From positions 5,356 through 16,510 of the forward strand of contig MU647300.1 in NCBI GenBank assembly GCA_026770585.1: a stretch of 11,155 nucleotides of DNA. The letters run 5' to 3'. The translations under genes were made by a program, and so were the position numbers. Below are positions 10,201 to 11,155 of the stretch, one piece after another (the first letter of the stretch is position 1; the number at the start of each line of letters is the position of its first letter). Below the pieces are notes generated by a model that was not told the DNA's origin, did not search any database, and saw only the letters and a program-made list of their open reading frames with translations. The DNA comes from Baffinella frigidus. Its lineage: Eukaryota; Cryptophyceae; Cryptomonadales; Baffinellaceae.

Positions 10201-11146
10201 CTCAAGCTCTGTACTCGATTTGATGAACCTTGGAGAATCGAGGGCTCCCTTTGAAGGTAGTGAGCCTCAAAGGGCTCCTGGACGTCTTCTTTTCCCGCGT
10301 GGACGTAACGGCTCTCAACCGCCAGGTGCGTAACGGCTTTCGTAACGGCTTTCGTAACGGCTCTCGTAACGGCTCTCGTAACGGCTCTCGTAACGGCTTT
10401 CGTAACGGCTCTGGTAACTGCTCTCGTAACGGCTCCCGTAACGGCTCTCGCAACGGTTACAACAGTCACAGTTGTTTTACACAGTGTCACAGTTGTTCTA
10501 CTCTGTTTTTGGAAGCACGGTCCAGGGGGCAGCGTGCAGAGTGCACACGACCTTTCTCACGTTCCTACTCAGGCATACTACTTTAGACGTGACCGGGAGC
10601 AATCATAAGTTGCCGTAAGGCAAAAATCCTCAGATCTGAGGATTCCGCCAAAAGTTGACGGTGCGGGCAAGAGGAGTTGACTTTTGCGATTGCCTTCCAT
10701 CAGGTCTAGCGTAGGCCTCGGTGGTCCTGGGAGAGAGAGAGCGTTATCACTACCAACACGCCCGCCATTAAGAGGGGCACCTCGCCCATAAGAAAGCGCC
10801 TCCCCCTAGGACCCTAACTCTAGGTCATCCTCAGCCATAGCCTTGGTGGGGGTGCACCCACGGCCGTGTTGCTACCAATCAACAATATTAAAGCAAACCT
10901 AAACCCCTAAACTCTAAACCCCAGACCCTACACCCTAAACACCAAACCCTATCCCTTAAGTGGCCAGTAGGCTCCTACGCCCTACCGTAGGGCCCTAGGA
11001 CCTTCCTAGGACCTCTTGCGGGTCAATTTTGACCGGCTGGCCACTTAAGGGATACACCCTAAACCCCAAACCCCAATCCCTTACCCCAGGGCAACGACGT
11101 CGGGACGCAGTACAGAAACGGAATCTACTTCCACAAGCCCGACCAG
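1132..11146 (+). CDS. MSRA: FKBP (SlyD-type)-MsrA fusion gene, ten exons, both ends missing
   Basis: Seen: ten exons at 1132-1234, 2019-2059, 2856-2897, 3951-4001, 5323-5388, 5921-5978, 7481-7557, 8926-8994, 9600-9686 and 11090-11146 join in one frame (about 217 codons). All introns are GT..AG and every phase fits. Known: SlyD-type FKBPs are peptidyl-prolyl isomerases with a chaperone insert (IF); MsrA reduces methionine-S-sulfoxide in proteins using the Cys of GCFWG and thiol recycling. Order: FKBP core ([14 protein letters not shown]), IF segment (EAYGEY to NHPLAGK), final FKBP strand (ALNFE), short linker, MsrA ([49 protein letters not shown]). Inferred: the chaperone half may present unfolded oxidised substrates to MsrA. 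The FKBP start, any targeting peptide, the MsrA C-terminus and its recycling cysteines are not visible. Two adjacent separate genes is the alternative, but the phase-matched junction 5388/5921 argues against it. Confidence 0.88.
1305..1418. repeat. Very long perfect inverted repeat (50-bp arms, 2-nt loop)
   Basis: Arms 1311-1360 and 1363-1412 are perfectly complementary across a gt spacer; after one mismatch, five more pairs extend it to 1305/1418. The arm contains the core taagtcgttggactgtggca. A single copy of that core occurs at 1274-1295, and a diverged right arm occurs at 1732-1812. It lies in the intron after the FKBP core exon. Confidence 0.93.
1465..1509 (+). pseudogene. Internal fragment of the FKBP core exon
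   Basis: It reads [15 protein letters not shown] in frame, then runs into gttgtt repeats. With the piece at 1617-1647 it looks like one exon copy interrupted by about 107 bp after the GMVV codons. It is preceded by gggctagtcc sequence that also precedes the fragment at 1822. Confidence 0.7.
1617..1647 (+). pseudogene. 5'-truncated copy of FKBP core exon with donor
   Basis: It matches the last 31 bases of the exon at 1132 ([10 protein letters not shown] plus one base of Gly; Thr becomes Ala), followed by gtacga at 1648. It keeps a GT donor but has no adjacent phase-correct acceptor. Confidence 0.72.
1732..1812. repeat. Diverged single arm of the 1305-1418 inverted repeat
   Basis: caatgccacagtcccaacga through tcgtcaacgtttgccattat and on to accgtgtggctagtcct follows the right arm and its flank (1363-1432) with substitutions and small gaps. 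Confidence 0.75.
1822..1877 (+). pseudogene. Decayed internal fragment of FKBP core exon
   Basis: It aligns with KLLPGIE.(E/N)..G of the FKBP core exon but carries about 20 inserted bases after CTTCTCC, including the element-end motif cggctccaattcc, and then loses frame (…ENKCWG, stop). Confidence 0.55.
1912..2010. repeat. Imperfect aaaaccgtaacggc array before an acceptor
   Basis: Units such as aaaaccgtaacggc and its inverse gccgttgaaa alternate up to the acceptor at 2018. The gtaacggc core reappears in the 12-bp minisatellite at 10331. Confidence 0.75.
2019..2059 (+). CDS. FKBP exon: EAYGEY segment entering the IF domain (phase 1 in, phase 0 out)
   Basis: Acceptor ttttgcag ends at 2018 and donor gttacg starts at 2060. 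The first two bases complete the split Gly codon from 1234, followed by [13 protein letters not shown]. SlyD proteins have EAYG.YD at this point, directly after the strand ending in P(P/G), where the IF domain begins. At 41 nt this is the shortest exon. It follows an imperfect array of gtaacggc-type units at about 1912-2010. No extra copy of this exon was found. Confidence 0.88.
2062..2520. repeat. C-rich telomere-like array (CCCTAAA / CCCCTCAAC variants)
   Basis: Degenerate ccctaaac/cccgaaac/ccctcaac units, with a higher-order period of roughly 60-75 bp built on ctcaaaccccctcaacccta. It fills most of the intron after the exon at 2019. Confidence 0.9.
2521..2855. other. Unique-looking intron remainder
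   Basis: It has a short perfect hairpin (cccctcacc acac ggtgagggg, near 2517-2539) and gattgactttctatgcaaat-like direct repeats at 2642-2672. I see no gene here; it ends at the acceptor of exon 2856. Confidence 0.5.
2856..2897 (+). CDS. FKBP exon: IPLENL segment of IF domain (phase 0/0)
   Basis: Acceptor gttcgcag ends at 2855; donor gtgcgc starts at 2898. The 14 codons read [14 protein letters not shown]. They correspond to the V/IP.e.l segment of SlyD that precedes VGM in the IF chaperone domain. The phase matches both neighbours. No second copy was found. The family match of so short an exon rests mainly on its position and phase between two confident exons. Confidence 0.82.
2898..3060. 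repeat. Tandem repeats of cgctttacactggaattggagccgttt type
   Basis: Three to five degenerate units in which cgctttacac and gagccgttt alternate. The gagcc(g/a)tt motif recurs at element ends across the window (5735, 5757, 8346, 9727). Confidence 0.8.
3109..3256. repeat. Dispersed repeat A, copy 1 (partner 6037-6174)
   Basis: cactcgagaatgct, then catgtggggttgtaaa, then tttgtaccaggata, cctcgtgact and cttgtaaaagc occur in the same order at 6037-6174. Confidence 0.85.
3482..3563. repeat. Dispersed repeat B, copy 1 (partner 5811-5892)
   Basis: cggttttaagg, cctgaaagc, ctgactgtcttata and gtgccgagtt.g.tcggcagcgg recur at 5811-5892. The stretch between A and B (3257-3481) contains ttggtcacgt and tgtctcggat, which are shared with the element at 5401. 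No coding sequence seen. Confidence 0.85.
3640..3950. repeat. C-rich telomere-like array before IF exon
   Basis: Degenerate CCCTAAA, CCCTGAA and CCCGAAA heptamers up to the acceptor at 3950. ctaac/ctaaac units could serve as branch-point and pyrimidine tract. Confidence 0.92.
3951..4001 (+). CDS. FKBP IF-domain exon, copy 1 of 4 (phase 0/0)
   Basis: Acceptor gaaccag ends at 3950 and donor gtgagc starts at 4002. The 17 codons read [17 protein letters not shown], matching the VGM....-G.V.v...TV segment of the SlyD IF chaperone domain and joining in frame to the exon at 5323 ([17 protein letters not shown]). Upstream intron sequence is C-rich telomere-like repeat, giving a pyrimidine-rich acceptor context; downstream sequence switches to G-rich TTTAGGG/TGTAGGG repeat. 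Three further 51-nt copies follow at 4266, 4537 and 4812. I chose this as the reference copy because it is the first and has the best pyrimidine-rich acceptor, but the sequence alone cannot say which copy or copies are spliced in. Confidence 0.82.
4266..4316 (+). CDS. IF-domain exon, copy 2 (possible alternative exon)
   Basis: Same 51-nt length and borders as 3951-4001 (cgatcag before, gtgagc after). It reads [18 protein letters not shown]4 becomes T and the acidic E11 becomes R. It is open and phase 0/0, so it could replace copy 1 or be added to it. The acceptor lies in G-rich TGTAGGG repeat with almost no pyrimidine tract, which weakens the case for use. It could equally be an inert duplicate. 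Confidence 0.5.
4537..4587 (+). CDS. IF-domain exon, copy 3 (possible alternative exon)
   Basis: Acceptor gaacag ends at 4536 and donor gtgagc starts at 4588. It reads [17 protein letters not shown], with His at position 11 where copy 1 has Glu and copy 2 has Arg. The surrounding intron repeats almost exactly around copy 4, so copies 3 and 4 look like the most recent duplication (period 275 bp). Confidence 0.5.
4812..4862 (+). CDS. IF-domain exon, copy 4 (possible alternative exon)
   Basis: Acceptor gaacag ends at 4811 and donor gtgagc starts at 4863. It reads [17 protein letters not shown]. The conserved Met of VGM is replaced by Lys and the next Ala by Ser, so this copy departs most from the SlyD family pattern and may be drifting. 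It is still open with both splice dinucleotides intact. Confidence 0.45.
5011..5036 (+). repeat. Left arm of a 26-bp perfect inverted repeat
   Basis: From ggttaggggttacaatggct on; it is the exact complement of 5754-5779. Between the arms lie the two truncated copies and the full NHPLAGK exon and the element at 5401-5537. Confidence 0.9.
5147..5179 (+). pseudogene. 3'-truncated copy of the NHPLAGK exon
   Basis: After ggacag it reads [11 protein letters not shown], matching the first half of the exon at 5323, then breaks off into gtgtga. It lies upstream of the full exon. Confidence 0.75.
5253..5269 (+). pseudogene. Short 3'-truncated copy of the NHPLAGK exon
   Basis: After gggacag it reads RSETEL and then turns into aaattccttctcctttgtgaacc intron sequence. 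It is the second acceptor-side echo of the exon at 5323. Confidence 0.65.
5323..5388 (+). CDS. FKBP exon: end of IF domain and last FKBP strand (phase 0/0)
   Basis: Acceptor cctgggcag ends at 5322; donor gtgact starts at 5389. The 22 codons read [17 protein letters not shown] and then ALNFE. D.NHPLAGK.L.F is the hallmark of SlyD-type FKBPs at the end of the IF insert, followed by the returning FKBP strand. This exon fixes the domain as SlyD-type and not FKBP12-type. Two 3'-truncated copies with their own acceptor lie upstream (5147-5179 and 5253-5269). A CACACGGTGG inverted-repeat element sits 12 bp after the donor. Confidence 0.92.
5401..5537. mobile_element. MITE-like element, 19-bp perfect TIR (CACACGGTGG family, copy 1)
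   Basis: Ends ccacacggtggactacgaa and its exact complement; 137 bp, no ORF of its own. Inside: cctttgatcaaaagtcaact and ttggtcacgttgtctcggat. It sits 12 bp after the donor of exon 5323. No convincing target-site duplication seen. Confidence 0.82.
5598..5643. repeat. AT microsatellite
   Basis: Alternating TATATATTATATATA tract in the intron after exon 5323. Confidence 0.9.
5754..5779 (-). repeat. Right arm of the 26-bp perfect inverted repeat
   Basis: Exact complement of 5011-5036. A second, weaker pair (caatggctcaaat at 5219, acttgagccattg at 5733) is nested inside. Confidence 0.9.
5811..5892. repeat. Dispersed repeat B, copy 2
   Basis: See 3482-3563. The copy ends just before the C-rich acceptor tract of exon 5921. 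Confidence 0.85.
5921..5978 (+). CDS. MSRA: Linker / MsrA start exon, copy 1 (phase 0 in, phase 1 out)
   Basis: Acceptor aaaccgcag ends at 5920; donor gtacgt starts at 5979. The exon reads [19 protein letters not shown] plus the first base of Gly. IKCLNI continues the last FKBP strand (NFE-IKCLNI), and ETATFA runs into AGGCFWG of the next exon, as in MsrA proteins (ATFA.GCFW). This is the physical fusion joint of the two domains. The acceptor context is a C-rich repeat (ccccaaaccctacaccccaa). Downstream copies at 6175 and 6338 share the 3' half; 6338-6389 is nearly complete and could compete as an alternative exon. Confidence 0.85.
6037..6174. repeat. Dispersed repeat A, copy 2
   Basis: See 3109-3256. 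Its last bases (cttgtaaaag) abut the truncated exon copy at 6175. Confidence 0.85.
6175..6209 (+). pseudogene. 5'-truncated copy of linker/MsrA start exon with donor
   Basis: It matches the exon at 5921 from AACATCCTTGCC to the donor ([11 protein letters not shown]) but lacks 12 nt in frame (the KASDL stretch reduced to F) and the exon start. The donor gtgcgt follows at 6210. The nearest upstream AG (aaaag at 6174) would give the wrong phase, so it is probably not a usable exon, although the donor could be a decoy. Confidence 0.7.
6338..6389 (+). CDS. Linker / MsrA start exon, copy 2 (possible alternative exon)
   Basis: Acceptor ccccttag ends at 6337, and the donor gtaagt at 6390 is the classic consensus. 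The 52 nt read [17 protein letters not shown] plus the first base of a codon, phase 0 in and phase 1 out, like the exon at 5921. Joined to 7481 the split codon becomes TGG (Trp) instead of GGG (Gly) just before GCFWG. It is a valid alternative to 5921-5978. I prefer the latter because its first codons suit the FKBP strand and Gly suits the MsrA motif, but transcripts could show either. Confidence 0.5.
6395..6550. repeat. gggggtagttgacttt direct repeats and tttttactag duplicate
   Basis: Units ggggtagt(c/t)gactttt follow the exon donors at 5979 and 6390 and are repeated in tandem; actagttttttt occurs twice near 6514-6540. Confidence 0.75.
6557..6692. mobile_element. MITE-like element, CACACGGTGG family, copy 2
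   Basis: 10-bp perfect ends (cacacggtgg) with degenerate complementarity continuing about 15 more bases. It shares ggactacgaacctttnatca, then aaaagtcaactt and tttggtcacgtt, with 5401-5537. 136 bp, the same length class. Confidence 0.78.
6710..6912. repeat. Heptamer array GGGTGTA (telomere-like)
   Basis: About 28 units of gggtgta with gggtgca, gggcgta and gggttta variants. The complementary strand yields a spurious HPTPYTL-repeat reading frame. Confidence 0.95.
7111..7127 (+). pseudogene. Truncated copy of MsrA catalytic exon (GCFSG)
   Basis: Acceptor acgttcgcag ends at 7110. The bases match the start of the exon at 7481 but TGG has become TCG, giving GCFSG, and the match ends after about 17 bases. 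Confidence 0.65.
7187..7206 (+). pseudogene. Truncated copy of MsrA catalytic exon (GCFWG)
   Basis: Acceptor gtggtag ends at 7186. It reads GCFWGP in the right phase and then diverges. Confidence 0.65.
7296..7336 (+). pseudogene. 3'-truncated copy of MsrA catalytic exon
   Basis: Acceptor ggttcgcag ends at 7295. It reads [13 protein letters not shown] in the right phase, identical to the full exon at 7481, then switches to intron-type sequence (tgtcccgcttcgttcg) without a donor. It is a fresh acceptor-side duplicate. Confidence 0.8.
7481..7557 (+). CDS. MSRA: MsrA catalytic exon (phase 1 in, phase 0 out)
   Basis: Acceptor gtggcag ends at 7480; donor gtgacc starts at 7558. After completing the split Gly codon it reads [15 protein letters not shown] and then [15 protein letters not shown] holds the nucleophilic Cys and the Phe-Trp pair that binds the sulfoxide methyl group; [15 protein letters not shown] is typical of plant and bacterial MsrA. 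Three 3'-truncated copies with AG borders lie upstream (7111, 7187, 7296), and 32-bp tandem copies of its last 15 bases plus donor lie downstream (7543-7638 and 7870-7965). Confidence 0.95.
7543..7638. repeat. 32-bp minisatellite made of exon end plus donor
   Basis: Units start at 7543 (inside exon 7481-7557), 7575 and 7607, and a partial at 7639. Each holds gttggatacactcag|gtgacc, so each carries a copy of the MsrA exon end and its splice donor. Confidence 0.93.
7870..7965. repeat. Second cluster of 32-bp exon-junction units
   Basis: Units start at 7870, 7902 and 7934, partial at 7966. The flanks match too: gttggccctctaaaaagtgt at 7639 and 7966, and cagctg/aagctgtccgcggagacaacc at about 7838 and 8020. 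The whole block was duplicated. Confidence 0.9.
8061..8250. mobile_element. Inverted-repeat element, about 22-bp ends
   Basis: Left acagtggacctaccctaaca plus ca; right end is its complement except two central bases. It contains an internal direct repeat around agtatg(a/t)gtggagggta at about 8108 and 8192. No coding capacity. Confidence 0.72.
8252..8352. mobile_element. Short foldback element with gctcaaatagt ends
   Basis: gctcaaatagt at 8252-8262 pairs with actatttgagc at 8342-8352; further weak pairing of tcttcga with tcgaga follows. It abuts the previous element directly. The end resembles the (t)ttgagcc motif of other elements here. Confidence 0.65.
8399..8572. mobile_element. Foldback element of about 174 bp
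   Basis: The inner arms are perfect over 24 bp (8447-8470, tttgcaatgaaaattactac on; 8500-8523 complementary). The outer arms, cgagtat..cgaattcggttatctccgat against its complement up to 8572, are diverged. ORFs on both strands here are a by-product of the symmetry. Confidence 0.8.
8573..8745. other. Intron stretch without recognised content
   Basis: It contains cttttga/ttgacttttgga repeats similar to other introns; no exon or RNA seen. Confidence 0.4.
8746..8850. repeat. Minisatellite cacgagtaacggttg
   Basis: Five taacggt units at about 8751, 8780, 8795, 8815 and 8834 with 15-29-bp spacing. Confidence 0.85.
8926..8994 (+). CDS. MSRA: MsrA exon: [15 protein letters not shown] segment (phase 0/0)
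   Basis: Acceptor cacccgcag ends at 8925; donor gtatgc starts at 8995. The 23 codons read [11 protein letters not shown], then [18 protein letters not shown] matches the MsrA GH.E.V motif, whose Glu is an active-site residue (E94 in E. coli numbering), and Y..VC.G.TGH is conserved. Two 5'-truncated copies follow downstream (9200-9233, 9310-9330). Confidence 0.94.
9025..9125. repeat. 10-bp array tctagaacga
   Basis: Repeated tctagaacga/tctcgaacga units after the donor of exon 8926. The same array recurs at 9255-9306 after the truncated exon copy, showing that exon end and intron start were duplicated together. Confidence 0.92.
9200..9233 (+). pseudogene. 5'-truncated copy of GHTEAV exon, GC border
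   Basis: It matches the last 34 bases of the exon at 8926 ([11 protein letters not shown], Ala to Thr). The following bases are gcatgc where the real donor is gtatgc, so the donor is changed to GC. Confidence 0.78.
9255..9306. repeat. 10-bp array tctagaacga, second block
   Basis: See 9025-9125; it follows the exon echo at 9200-9233. Confidence 0.9.
9310..9330 (+). pseudogene. 5'-truncated copy of GHTEAV exon with donor
   Basis: It matches the last 21 bases of the exon at 8926 (GHTEAVQ), followed by gtaccc at 9331. Confidence 0.72.
9500..9531 (+). pseudogene. 3'-truncated copy of LNRQ exon start
   Basis: Acceptor cccaaacag ends at 9499. It reads [10 protein letters not shown] and then turns into cctgtttcctct. 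Period to the full exon is 100 bp; the whole block from cctgtttcctct onward is tandemly duplicated. Confidence 0.78.
9600..9686 (+). CDS. MSRA: MsrA exon: [12 protein letters not shown] segment, full copy (phase 0/0)
   Basis: Acceptor ccaaacag ends at 9599; donor gtgcgc starts at 9687. The 29 codons start [12 protein letters not shown], then [17 protein letters not shown]. This matches v.yDP..vs...LLdvFw.rHDPT.LNRQ of MsrA. Odd: the usual HDP is VDV here, and the same change is present in the three partial copies. It is the only copy carrying the first six codons that link to the exon at 8926, so it is the best candidate for the constitutive exon. A 3'-truncated copy of its start lies 100 bp upstream (9500-9531). 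Confidence 0.93.
9835..9903 (+). pseudogene. 69-nt core copy 2 of the LNRQ exon
   Basis: Preceded by ctttgaag and followed by gtgcgc. It reads [12 protein letters not shown], then [11 protein letters not shown] (23 codons, phase 0/0). It lacks the first 18 nt (VKYNPS) of the exon at 9600 but keeps an AG directly before its first codon, so it could in principle be spliced. It is part of a tandem repeat of about 205-217 bp with a foldback element between copies. Confidence 0.7.
10040..10108 (+). pseudogene. 69-nt core copy 3 of the LNRQ exon
   Basis: Preceded by aggtctgag and followed by gtccgc. It reads [12 protein letters not shown] and then the same C-terminal half as 9600. Open, phase 0/0, lacking VKYNPS. 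Confidence 0.7.
10257..10325 (+). pseudogene. 69-nt core copy 4 of the LNRQ exon
   Basis: Preceded by ccctttgaag and followed by gtgcgt. It reads [12 protein letters not shown] and then [11 protein letters not shown]. Directly after its donor a 12-bp minisatellite starts whose unit resembles the exon's own gtaacggctctc. Confidence 0.7.
10331..10450. repeat. 12-bp minisatellite taacggctctcg (10 units)
   Basis: Ten contiguous 12-mers with few changes, starting five bases after the donor of exon core copy 4. The unit resembles the exon's gtaacggctctc. Because 12 is a multiple of three it gives long spurious frames (RNGS, VTRA repeats). Confidence 0.95.
10451..10950. other. Intron remainder with 20-bp palindrome and short CCCTAAA tract
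   Basis: The perfect palindrome aatcctcagatctgaggatt lies at 10625-10644, a short GA run near 10731, and ccctaaa-type units at about 10897-10950. No exon recognised. Confidence 0.6.
10951..11053. mobile_element. MITE-like element with 17-bp perfect TIR and TA borders
   Basis: atcccttaagtggccag at 10951-10967 is the exact complement of 11037-11053. TA occurs at 10950-10951 and 11053-11054, as expected for a TA target duplication of Tc1/mariner-type elements. 103 bp, no ORF. It lies 36 bp before the acceptor of exon 11090 within CCCTAAA-like sequence. Confidence 0.82.
11090..11146 (+). CDS. MSRA: MsrA exon: GNDVGTQYR active-site segment (phase 0/0)
   Basis: Acceptor taccccag ends at 11089; donor gtaccc starts at 11147. 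The 19 codons read [19 protein letters not shown]. This joins LNRQ to GNDVGTQYR, the MsrA motif whose Asp and Tyr (D129 and Y134 in E. coli numbering) take part in substrate binding. Asn replaces the usual Ser after TQYR. The window ends nine bases into the next intron, so the C-terminal third of MsrA, including recycling cysteines, is not seen. Confidence 0.94.
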
Positions 11147-11155
11147 GTACCCCCC

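Larger units (their letters stand above)
9687..10256. repeat. Tandem 205-217-bp units: exon core plus foldback spacer
   Basis: Each spacer between exon cores (starting 9687, 9904, 10109) holds a foldback with gagccatttcc and ggaaatggctc facing each other, extended by caaat.gag and ctcgatttg ends (for example about 9922-10021). The spacer resembles an inverted-repeat introner-like element of about 100 bp inserted near each donor. Confidence 0.8.

Noticed and set aside
10098-10586. Frames with RNGSRNGS and VTRAVTRA repeats, resembling a repeat protein
   Set aside because: Produced by the 12-bp minisatellite after an exon core; the frames run through a splice donor.

Overview
The window is nuclear DNA of an intron-rich eukaryote, most likely a microbial alga or other protist. 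Evidence: ten very short exons (41-103 nt) bounded by GT..AG introns of about 0.5-1.5 kb; degenerate CCCTAAA/TTTAGGG-type repeats; microsatellites; and many small terminal-inverted-repeat elements. I cannot name the species. The telomere-type heptamer and repeat-filled introns would suit plant-lineage algae or myzozoan algae such as dinoflagellates or chromerids, but this is a guess. No long ORF here is a gene; the long ORFs are read-throughs of repeats or shadows of inverted repeats.

The coding content is one plus-strand gene, cut at both window ends. Joining the ten exons by reading phase gives about 217 continuous codons with consistent phases at all nine junctions. The first part is a SlyD-type FKBP peptidyl-prolyl isomerase with its insert-in-flap (IF) chaperone segment (exons at 1132, 2019, 2856, 3951, 5323). 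The second part is peptide-methionine (S)-S-oxide reductase MsrA (exons at 5921, 7481, 8926, 9600, 11090), including the catalytic GCFWG motif, GHTEAV and GNDVGTQYR. The last FKBP strand runs directly into the MsrA start, so this is a FKBP-MsrA fusion: a proline isomerase/chaperone joined to a methionine sulfoxide repair enzyme. The FKBP N-terminus and the MsrA C-terminus lie outside the window or were not recognised.

The most striking feature is that the introns hold echoes of the neighbouring exons. Seven of the ten exons have extra copies nearby. Copies keeping acceptor plus exon start lie mostly upstream of the full exon; copies keeping exon end plus donor lie downstream. One IF-domain exon occurs four times, each 51 nt, open, with AG/GT borders. 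The MsrA exon ending LNRQ occurs once in full and three times as a 69-nt in-frame core. These may be alternative exons, decoy splice sites or debris of tandem duplication.

Layout: 1-930 CT repeats, duplicated blocks and a foldback element; 931-2059 first FKBP exons, their broken copies and a 50-bp perfect hairpin; 2060-3950 telomere-like C-rich repeats and dispersed repeats; 3951-5388 four IF exon copies in G-rich TGTAGGG repeats and the last FKBP exon; 5389-7480 CACACGGTGG elements, MsrA exon 1 and copies, heptamer array, truncated catalytic-exon copies; 7481-8994 catalytic exon, 32-bp junction minisatellite, several foldback elements; 8995-11155 remaining MsrA exons, tandem exon-intron duplications, a 12-bp minisatellite and a TA-flanked inverted-repeat element.
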